Shown here: positions 7,283-12,811 of the stretch, piece by piece
Position numbering within the stretch: the stretch's first letter is position 1
How the letters are laid out: each line of letters starts with the position of its first letter
NCBI GenBank assembly: GCA_010024525.1
Contig: RGGS01000014.1
Coordinates: 1 to 12,811, forward strand
DNA length: 12,811 nt
Direction of reading: 5' to 3'
DNA from: Verrucomicrobiota bacterium
GTDB taxonomy: Bacteria > Verrucomicrobiota > Verrucomicrobiia > Methylacidiphilales > Verrucolacustridaceae
The notes under the pieces: generated by a model
What the model was told of the DNA's origin: nothing
The model's database searches: none
The model's input: only the letters and a program-made list of their open reading frames with translations
Made by a program: the position numbers and the translations under genes

Positions 7283-8593
7283 GTGAAGGTCGCCGTTTTC
7301 CTGCATGGGTTGGGTCTGGGTGGCACCGAAAAAGCCGCTGCGATTTGGGCAAAGAAGTTGGCGGACACACCCCCGGTCACGGCCATCAGAATCGCATCCC
7401 TGGAGGACGGCCCCCGAAGGGGGGAGTGGGAAAAAGAGGGCCTGCACGTGCAAGTTGCAGATCGCGATGCCTTGCGGAAGACCATCGCCTGGGCCGATGT
7501 AATCCATTCCCATTTTCTGGACGTGCCCGCCGCCTCCACTTTTTTGACGGACGCCATCCAAAGATCCGGCCGAAAAATTCCGGTTGTGGAGACGAATGTC
7601 TTCGGAAGGATTTCTTCTCTTCCCACAGAACAGACTGAGGTCAGTCACCGATTGTTTATCTCCTGGATCAGCTGTGTGCAGGCCGCACGTCGCTCTGGCC
7701 TTACCCTAGATGCCGCTTTTTTTCGCCGGCAAGGTGTGGCGGTTTATCCGGTGGAGGCATGGTCGGCGCCCGAATTGCAGTCTCTCCAACGGGAGGCTCA
7801 AGATTGGCGAAATGCCGTGGGCCTGAATCCTTCGCATGTGCTGTTCGGCAGATTCTCACGGCCTGAACCGAACAAATGGGAGGCCATGATCTTGAAGGCA
7901 TTTCTTCGTGCTTACCGGAAAAATTCCCTGATCCGCCTCTTGTTGCGGGAACCCCCCCCCGCCATCGCCTCAGAGCTAATCCGCCGAAATCTCGCGGCGG
8001 GAGTCGGCGAGACGGACCCACGAAAGCCGGTACTTCTCTGGCCTGTAACCGCAGACCCCAGGCAACTGGCGGTTAGCCAGTCTGCCTGTGATGTCACCCT
8101 GCACACCTCGAGCATCGGAGAAAGTTTCGGATATGGGATCGCCGAACCGATGGCCTTGGGAAAACCGGTCATTACCCATTCGGTGCCGTGGCACGATCAG
8201 GCTCAATTGGAATTGGTCCAGCCCGAAAAAACTGGCCTAGTCGCCAGCATTACCCCCTCTTTGGCCAACTCTATTTTGGAACTCGCCGGGAATCCGATTT
8301 GGCGGGAGGCTCTGGGGCAAGCCGCCCGGCAACATATCCTTAAACTTGCCGACCCGGGGATCTCCGTGCATCGACTGGTGGTTGCGTTGCGATGTGCCAT
8401 GGAAAATTCCGAAAATCCTGCGGCGCTGAGGGATAGCGAAAGAGCTCAAAGTACAGCTGCTTATTTGGACCAAACGCAGTGGGGCTCGGGCCTGGCAGAG
8501 CGATTGTACCTTGCCAGTAAAGCCGCCTGGGTGGGAGGACTGCGTCTACAGAGAAAACTACGGGGTTTTCATAAACCAGCGGTGGAAAACTGA
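7283..8593 (+). CDS. family 4 glycosyltransferase (GT-B fold)
   Basis: The protein has 436 residues. The N-terminal Rossmann half starts with VAVFLHGLGLGGTEKAA (3-19), whose GGTEK loop is typical of GT4. ADVIHSHF (71-78) matches the usual D-I-I-H-x-H strand. In the C-terminal donor domain, LFGRFSRPEPNKWE (187-200) corresponds to the G-R-x-x-x-x-K-G segment. ESFGYGIAEPMALGKPVI (280-297) is the E-x7-E motif with E280 and E288. About 60 residues after the last core helix (from about 375) form an extra basic, partly amphipathic tail that could contact the membrane. Known for the family: retaining transfer from a nucleotide sugar, usually at the cytoplasmic face. The start is GTG, three bases after the flippase stop. 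Sugar specificity cannot be told. Confidence 0.86.
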   Translation: MKVAVFLHGLGLGGTEKAAAIWAKKLADTPPVTAIRIASLEDGPRRGEWEKEGLHVQVADRDALRKTIAWADVIHSHFLDVPAASTFLTDAIQRSGRKIPVVETNVFGRISSLPTEQTEVSHRLFISWISCVQAARRSGLTLDAAFFRRQGVAVYPVEAWSAPELQSLQREAQDWRNAVGLNPSHVLFGRFSRPEPNKWEAMILKAFLRAYRKNSLIRLLLREPPPAIASELIRRNLAAGVGETDPRKPVLLWPVTADPRQLAVSQSACDVTLHTSSIGESFGYGIAEPMALGKPVITHSVPWHDQAQLELVQPEKTGLVASITPSLANSILELAGNPIWREALGQAARQHILKLADPGISVHRLVVALRCAMENSENPAALRDSERAQSTAAYLDQTQWGSGLAERLYLASKAAWVGGLRLQRKLRGFHKPAVEN

Positions 8594-8595
8594 CC

Positions 8596-8610
8596 GTATC
8601 CCTAGGATAC
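8596..8610 (+). repeat. short perfect inverted repeat upstream of the GT2-like gene
   Basis: GTATCC-CTA-GGATAC is a 6-base stem with a 3-base loop, placed between the GT4 stop (8593) and the next start (8618). It covers the only Shine-Dalgarno-like bases (AGGA, 8604-8607) before that start, and it has no T run, so it is not a standard terminator. Confidence 0.5.
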
Positions 8611-8617
8611 TCCCTCC

Positions 8618-9604
8618 ATGCCCGGCATCACCCTAGTGGTTTGCTTGCGAAACGAGACCGCCAACTTGGCCCGACTTTTGCGACATTGTTCCGGGTGCTT
8701 CGATGAGTTGCTGGTGGTTCATGATGGCGCGGAAATTGTACCGACTATGCAAAAATCAGCCGCTCGCTGTGGAACCGGGGGTCTTGAGAGGGCGGGGGCA
8801 CCCCCAGCCCAAATGGCCATGGATTACGCCGCCCTCAAAAAAGGAAAGAAAGGTCCTGAGGGCTACCGCCTCGTGTCAGGCAACCGCACCCAAGGAAGTC
8901 TCGGAAAATTAGTTGCACGTTACCACGGTCGTCTCTACGAGGGCCCCCGATGTTTCCAACAGGAGCCGCATTGGCCCTTTGCGTGGTGGCAAGCCCGCTA
9001 TGCATGGATTTTGCGCCTGGATGCCGACGAATACCCCAGCGAAAAAATGAAGGCCTGGTTGAATCTTTTTCGTAAAACCTCATCGGTGGCAAAAAACCTG
9101 AGCGGCTTCTCCTGCTTGTGGCCCTATTGGGACGGGAAAAGAGAGTATTGTTTCAGCGAATCCGAGTGGCGGCCCTTCCTCATCCACAAACATCGCGCCT
9201 CCTTGATCGGCATGGCGGAACAAGGGCCCATCCCACAATCTCGTTGGAAGAGGACCGGGCTGGTTCTTCATCACCGGCCGGATCGGCCGTCTTTCGGTTT
9301 GTCTTATGTTTTTTTGCGCCGCCAGTCGTATCGCTGGCGGCGCTGCATCGCGGCTTCTCTCACACTTCGTCCCGTCGATCTCCCCCGCTGGCGATACAAC
9401 CGGAAAACCTGGCCTGTTCATTGGGCGCAGGTAATTGCTAACCCGTGGACAACGGGAATCCGTCGTTGGGCGAGTGTTTTGTTGGCCAATTTATTTTGGG
9501 CTCCTCGCCGAGGCATCAAATTTTGCCAATCAGAGCTCTTGGGAACCCCCTTTCATCAACTCAGCATTTCCTGGACTTACGGATTTTATAAGCTTTTGGG
9601 CTGA
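8618..9604 (+). CDS. divergent family 2-like glycosyltransferase with internal insertion
   Basis: The protein has 328 residues. The start is fixed by an in-frame TAG at 8603-8605, and residues 4-14 (ITLVVCLRNET) form the first strand of a GT-A fold with the N-E pair. LLVVHDG (31-37) is the nucleotide-binding strand, and WILRLDADEYPS (130-141) holds the DxD metal motif. ARYHGRLYEGPR followed by PHWPFAWWQAR (100-127) resembles the conserved stretch that in WaaE-like GT2 proteins comes soon after the HDG loop. Here HDG and DADE are about 100 residues apart, against about 46 in the GT2 gene at 985. Roughly residues 38-92 therefore look like an insertion. The C-terminal half is rich in Arg and Trp and lacks clear membrane helices. 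It lies in the operon between two GT4 genes. The likely role is sugar transfer during repeat-unit assembly, but activity is less certain than for its neighbours. Confidence 0.75.
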   Translation: MPGITLVVCLRNETANLARLLRHCSGCFDELLVVHDGAEIVPTMQKSAARCGTGGLERAGAPPAQMAMDYAALKKGKKGPEGYRLVSGNRTQGSLGKLVARYHGRLYEGPRCFQQEPHWPFAWWQARYAWILRLDADEYPSEKMKAWLNLFRKTSSVAKNLSGFSCLWPYWDGKREYCFSESEWRPFLIHKHRASLIGMAEQGPIPQSRWKRTGLVLHHRPDRPSFGLSYVFLRRQSYRWRRCIAASLTLRPVDLPRWRYNRKTWPVHWAQVIANPWTTGIRRWASVLLANLFWAPRRGIKFCQSELLGTPFHQLSISWTYGFYKLLG

Positions 9605-9682
9605 GTGATTCCTTCGCGGAAAAGCTATGCTTAGTCGGGTATCCGTCCCATTTGGAGTATCGCACCATCCAAAAGAGAAAAT

Positions 9683-9697
9683 GGGCAATCCTTGCCC
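9683..9697 (+). repeat. short perfect inverted repeat in the gene-free interval
   Basis: GGGCAA-TCC-TTGCCC forms a 6-base stem with a 3-base loop. It is followed by more G and C, not a T run, so it is not a typical rho-independent terminator. Confidence 0.5.
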
Positions 9698-9909
9698 GGG
9701 GCGAGCCATCCGGGTTCCGTTGGTTTTGTGGCTTCCCCAGGGCGACCAGCAACCGTCCACCACTATCCCTAGCTGTGGTCGAGCGCTTTATCCTGCAGCT
9801 CAAGTGCATGAAAAGTCTGCTCCGGATTTTCCCCTTGGAACAGTTTTTACTACTGCGCTAAAAAGACAGTTAAGTAACTTTGCGATCGTTTAAAGGTCAG
9901 GAAAGTAGC

Positions 9910-9914
9910 GGTGG
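9910..9914 (+). promoter_or_regulatory. probable ribosome binding site of the second GT4 gene
   Basis: GGTGG lies 7 bases before the ATG at 9922. This favours that ATG over the earlier in-frame TTG at 9880, which has no such site. Confidence 0.45.
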
Positions 9915-9921
9915 TTTGCTT

Positions 9922-11130
9922 ATGGAAAAAAAGAGTTCGCGGATTGGATCTATCAAGGGTTCGCTACCCACACTTCGTGTGGGAATGTGCACGACGGATA
10001 ACCGGGATCATTGGAGAAAATACCACCTACCTGAACCCGTTTTTGGGCCGGCGATTGCCGCCGTGTTAGAGGGACTTTCCGCCTTTCCCGGGGAGGTTGA
10101 GATCCACGTCATAAGCATCACCCAGAAGCCTCTTTCCGCCCCCCCACAATTGGCCACAAATATTTTTTATCATTCCTTGGTGGTTCCCAAGTTGGGTTGG
10201 TTGCGAACTGCTTACCAAGGCTGTATCCGTGCCGTTCGTTCCAAGGTGAAAGCTCTCCACCTTGACCTAGTTCACGGCGAGGGAACGGAGCGTGATTGCG
10301 CACTGGAGGCGGTATTTTCCGGTCGTCCAAATCTTCTGACTCTCCACGGGAATATGCGAGGCGTGGCTCGGGCCACCCATGCCCGGCCTTTTTCCTACTA
10401 CTGGTTTCAATCCTGGCTTGAGGTCTGGGCTCTCCGCCGCACGCGTTTGGTTTTTTGCAACTCCTCCTACACAGAAGACTGGGTACGCCCCCTTAATCAC
10501 AACGTTCGAAGATTGCCGAATGCGGTCCGAAAAAGTTTCTTCTTGGACTATCATCCACCCCGAGCGGCATTAGGGGAAGGGCTTCGATTTTTGGTGATTG
10601 GCCTTATCAGCCCCTACAAACAGCCGCTGGAGATTCTTCGCATGTTGCACCAGTGGAGGATGCGGGGGGCGCCGGCTTTTAGCTGTCTGTGGGTGGGATT
10701 GTTTTCCGGAGATAAGAATTACACAAAAAGGTTTTCTCAAGAAATGGCCAGCGCCGAGGCTGCCGGCTGGGCGCGCTATCAGCCCGCCATGAACGAGGAT
10801 GAGTTAAGGGAAGCAATGGACGGCTCTGATGTTTTGCTTCACATCCCCAAAGAAGAAGCTTTTGGATTGGTGGTGGCCGAGGCCATGCTGCGTGGCATGC
10901 ATATTGTGGCCGGCAAGACGGGAGGGATTGCAGATTTTCATGAAATATATCCCGGCATCCAATTGGTTTCCCCGAACTCTCCGGAGGATTGGATGAGCGC
11001 GTTGTCCGGGTTGGGCCGGAACCGACCTCGGCGAATCCCCCGAGAATCTTGGGTTGCCACGCGTTTTCATCCTGAGGAAATTGCTCGCCGCCATTTGGAG
11101 GCATACCGCACTCTGGTCCCAGCCTCATGA
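9922..11130 (+). CDS. family 4 glycosyltransferase (GT-B fold)
   Basis: From the ATG at 9922 the product has 402 residues; a TTG at 9880 would add 14. Residues 17-25 (TLRVGMCTT) begin the N-terminal Rossmann half. LDLVHGEGTERDC (114-126) and NLLTLHGNMR (137-146) match the D-x-x-H-x-H-G and T-x-H-G loops of GT4 enzymes. RLVFCNSSYTEDW (175-187) and VRRLPNAV (195-202) correspond to the conserved C-x-S-x-x and P-N-x-V segments before the donor domain. LRFLVIGLISPYKQP (221-235) starts the second half. EAFGLVVAEAMLRGMHIVAG (312-331) gives the E-x7-E pair E312/E320. Known for the family: retaining glycosyl transfer from nucleotide sugars. It follows a 317-base gap, so it may have its own promoter, and it overlaps the next methyltransferase gene by ATGA, which suggests coupling. 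Its sugar is unknown. Confidence 0.87.
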   Translation: MEKKSSRIGSIKGSLPTLRVGMCTTDNRDHWRKYHLPEPVFGPAIAAVLEGLSAFPGEVEIHVISITQKPLSAPPQLATNIFYHSLVVPKLGWLRTAYQGCIRAVRSKVKALHLDLVHGEGTERDCALEAVFSGRPNLLTLHGNMRGVARATHARPFSYYWFQSWLEVWALRRTRLVFCNSSYTEDWVRPLNHNVRRLPNAVRKSFFLDYHPPRAALGEGLRFLVIGLISPYKQPLEILRMLHQWRMRGAPAFSCLWVGLFSGDKNYTKRFSQEMASAEAAGWARYQPAMNEDELREAMDGSDVLLHIPKEEAFGLVVAEAMLRGMHIVAGKTGGIADFHEIYPGIQLVSPNSPEDWMSALSGLGRNRPRRIPRESWVATRFHPEEIARRHLEAYRTLVPAS

Positions 11131-11855
11131 TCAAATCACCATCCAACCAACCTCTAGAGGGTCAGTTGAATGAGGCAGAGCGTGCCCAGATTGATGAAGC
11201 CCTCTCCTCACTCCTAAAAGAGCGCCCTATCTGCTTGGAAGTCGGCACATATAAAGGGGGGGGAAGCACCCTGAGGATTCTCCGTACCCTAGCCAAGGGG
11301 GAGGGCCAACTCTATGGGATCGAAGCCTCCCCCGAAATCTTCTCCGAGATGAAGTCGGGCTTGTTGGCCCAAGAGCCAGAATTGTGTCAGCGCTTCATCC
11401 CTCTATGCGGGTTTTCCCAAAAGGTCCTTCCCGACCTTTTTTCACGCCAGAAAGTCCCCCGGGTGAATTTCGTTTTTCTGGATGGAGGCAACAACCCCAG
11501 GGAGCAGATCGAGGAATTTGATTTGTTGGATCCACGCATGCCGGTGGGCTCCATCCTGATGGCGCACGATGCCCTTTTGCGCAAAGGGAAGTGGCTGCGC
11601 CGCATTCTTCCTCTTCTGGATCACTTTGAGACGAGGATTCTGCCACTCAGCACCGAGGGTCTCTTGGTGGCGAAAAAGTTGCGAGACCGGCCGACCCGTT
11701 GGTCGACCACTAAAGCCAAATGTATGCTTTTTCTAAATCAACTGGCCCCCCTGGAATTGGCGGCCCGTCTCGTTCCCGCCGGAATACGTGCCCTGCCCTT
11801 CCGCTTTTTACCCCGCAGATTCACTGCCTGGATCGCGGACGGCCGCTCGCTCTAG
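11127..11855 (+). CDS. class I SAM-dependent methyltransferase (Methyltransf_24-like)
   Basis: The product has 242 residues. ICLEVGTYKGGGST (35-48) is SAM motif I in the E-x-G-x-x-x-G-x-S-T form seen in Methyltransf_24 and cephalosporin-hydroxylase-like proteins. YGIEAS (63-68) supplies the acidic residue for the ribose. VNFVFLDGGNNP (113-124) corresponds to the F-x-D-G-x-H strand of this group, with Asn instead of the usual His. GSILMAHDAL (141-150) matches the strand with its acidic metal- or substrate-side residue. The last 50 residues are basic with hydrophobic stretches. The start overlaps the GT4 stop (ATGA), so it may methylate the sugar added by that enzyme, which is inference. The stop lies in a CTAG palindrome shared with the opposite-strand gene. 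It is unlike the FkbM enzyme in motifs, so the locus encodes two separate methylation activities. Confidence 0.78.
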   Translation: MIKSPSNQPLEGQLNEAERAQIDEALSSLLKERPICLEVGTYKGGGSTLRILRTLAKGEGQLYGIEASPEIFSEMKSGLLAQEPELCQRFIPLCGFSQKVLPDLFSRQKVPRVNFVFLDGGNNPREQIEEFDLLDPRMPVGSILMAHDALLRKGKWLRRILPLLDHFETRILPLSTEGLLVAKKLRDRPTRWSTTKAKCMLFLNQLAPLELAARLVPAGIRALPFRFLPRRFTAWIADGRSL

Positions 11856-12796
11856 CGTCCCCTTCGCAGCTGCCACTGCCAGTTGGCGGGCAAGCAATGA
11901 AAAGCTTTGACGATTCTTCTCCGCCATGGAGAGCCCGAGCTTTCCAGCGCCACGTAATCAAGTTCTGTCGCCCAGCGCGAAAACTGGGTTTCGGCGGAGG
12001 GCCACACGTTCAGGCGCCCGGCCCGGCTCCAGCTAAGAGGGCGAGTCTCATGGTGGTCCGGCGCATACTGCAAAGCATATTGAGCGTAGAACTCATACTC
12101 GCTGAAAAGATTTCCATCCCTTCCTTTGAGATTGTTTAAAATCTTCCAGGGCCAACTCCCTGGACCCGGAAATCTTGTTTCGATCCGTTCAAGCAGCGCC
12201 TGCAAGGTGGGCACATGGATGGGCATTTGTTGCGCGATAAACGACCTTCCGGAGTGCGGAGCTTGCCCTACAAGATGGCGGTAGTTTTCGAAGTAGGGCG
12301 TATGGGGGCGCGTGGCCCGCTCTATTTTTTCCCTCGTTTCTGCATCCAAAAGAACCCCACGGGGCGGAGCAGCCGCCTCCATGGTAACGGGGGTCAAGAG
12401 AGCTTTTCCCTCCGGTCCAAAAACCGCAAAACGTCGCAAGGGAACCGTGTCCGCATCCCAAATGAGATAGCGCGGGATTTTGGGCCGGATCTGGGGATAG
12501 GAGAATTTCAAAAATTGCTGAAAATACCAGCCGGCCCCTTGGGGAAACCCGGGCAGCATCAATTTCCGACGGAGATTCTCAAGTTTCAAGTCGGCAAACA
12601 CCTCGTCCTCATCAACACATTCCACCTCCGTCCCAAGCCGATTTCGGATCCGGGGAAAATTCACCTTCGCCGTGAAGACAATTAGCCGCCGGTGAGGCAA
12701 AAACTCCTGGAGGCGAGGCAGGGCAAAACCGAGGGTCTTTAAATCCTTCAGTCGACAGGCGGTCACGATGTCGTATTCAAGGTCTGGTTGCTTCAT
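11852..12796 (-). CDS. DUF6492-type, glycosyltransferase-like protein
   Basis: The ATG at 12796 is 15 bases from the right edge and the frame stays open to that edge, so a slightly longer form cannot be excluded; family members usually begin close to the DIVTACR segment (9-15). The product has 314 residues. GWYFQQFLKF (89-98) and YLIWDADTVPLR (110-121) are the features by which I assign it: a strand ending in a D-x-D pair (D114, D116) as in GT-A enzymes. SFIAQQMPIHVP (185-196) and SEYEFYAQYAL (232-242) fit the later part of the same family, as far as I recall it. No membrane segment or signal peptide is seen. Known: DUF6492 proteins occur in polysaccharide loci but lack a firm biochemical assignment. 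Inferred: a cytoplasmic sugar transferase. It converges on the methyltransferase gene, sharing the CTAG stop palindrome, and would be the end of a leftward transcript from outside the window. Confidence 0.72.
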   Translation of the reverse strand: MKQPDLEYDIVTACRLKDLKTLGFALPRLQEFLPHRRLIVFTAKVNFPRIRNRLGTEVECVDEDEVFADLKLENLRRKLMLPGFPQGAGWYFQQFLKFSYPQIRPKIPRYLIWDADTVPLRRFAVFGPEGKALLTPVTMEAAAPPRGVLLDAETREKIERATRPHTPYFENYRHLVGQAPHSGRSFIAQQMPIHVPTLQALLERIETRFPGPGSWPWKILNNLKGRDGNLFSEYEFYAQYALQYAPDHHETRPLSWSRAGRLNVWPSAETQFSRWATELDYVALESSGSPWRRRIVKAFHCLPANWQWQLRRGR

Positions 12797-12811
12797 GGTC
12801 GTATATTGCGT

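Larger units (their letters stand above)
9605..9921. other. gene-free interval of 317 bases with weak remnants
   Basis: No recognisable gene lies here. A plus-strand frame without stops runs from about 9592 to 9861, but it has no strong start, no ribosome binding site and no motif I know; its predicted peptide is basic and rich in Leu and Phe near the end. Minus-strand frames are likewise unremarkable. A perfect hairpin GGGCAA-TCC-TTGCCC is at 9683-9697. The last 60 bases turn AT-rich. TTGGAA at 9835-9840 with CTAAAA 17 bases later (9858-9863) could be a weak promoter for the following GT4 gene, but the match to consensus is poor. Confidence 0.45.

Noticed and set aside
8794..8805. GGGGG-CA-CCCCC palindrome inside the GT2-like gene
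   Set aside because: The loop is too short for a stable full stem and it lies in coding sequence of low complexity; it is probably a chance result of G and C runs.
1..12811. CRISPR array, tRNA, rRNA, transposase or insertion sequence ends
   Set aside because: I saw no regularly spaced repeats, no tRNA-like cloverleaf, no rRNA sequence and no transposase motif.

Overview
The window is part of a bacterial cell-surface polysaccharide (O-antigen, capsule or exopolysaccharide type) biosynthesis locus. Every gene I recognise builds, modifies or moves a glycan: five glycosyltransferases or related proteins, a Wzx-type flippase, two methyltransferases of different families, a GMC flavoprotein oxidoreductase, a short-chain dehydrogenase/epimerase and a DUF6492-type protein. 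The DNA looks moderately GC-rich, genes are tightly packed, and GTG starts occur next to ATG. A Gram-negative organism fits the content, and the C-terminal domain of the first protein reminds me of Verrucomicrobiota/PVC proteins. That taxonomic guess is weak and comes from memory of the families, not from a marker gene.

Layout, left to right. (1) 2-2157, plus strand: the C-terminal part of a GT-C-like membrane protein cut by the window edge, overlapping by ATGA a family 2 glycosyltransferase of the polyprenyl-phosphate sugar synthase type. (2) 2154-4621, minus strand: a two-gene unit of a GMC oxidoreductase followed by an SDR epimerase/dehydrogenase, also overlapping by ATGA. It ends tail to tail against the GT2 gene with a shared TTAA stop palindrome. 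(3) 4622-4856: a divergent intergenic region that probably holds promoters for both directions. (4) 4857-11855, plus strand: FkbM methyltransferase, Wzx flippase, GT4, an unusual GT2-like protein with an internal insertion, a 317-base interval without a recognisable gene, a second GT4, and a class I methyltransferase coupled to it by ATGA. (5) 11852-12796, minus strand: a DUF6492-type protein converging on the methyltransferase, again with a shared palindromic stop (CTAG).

How the genes may work together (inference). The GT2 at 985 would charge polyprenyl phosphate with a sugar that the GT-C protein transfers on the far side of the membrane. The two GT4 enzymes and the GT2-like protein would extend a lipid-linked repeat unit in the cytoplasm. 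The SDR and GMC proteins would make or oxidise a sugar, the methyltransferases would cap or decorate the glycan, and the Wzx protein would flip the lipid-linked unit. No initiating transferase, Wzy polymerase or export gene is visible, so the locus must continue beyond the window.

I found no tRNA, rRNA, CRISPR array, transposase or insertion sequence. The strongest points for follow-up are the four-cysteine ferredoxin-like motif inside the GMC oxidoreductase, the roughly 50-residue insertion in the GT2-like protein, the gene-free interval at 9605-9921, and the two palindromic shared-stop junctions.
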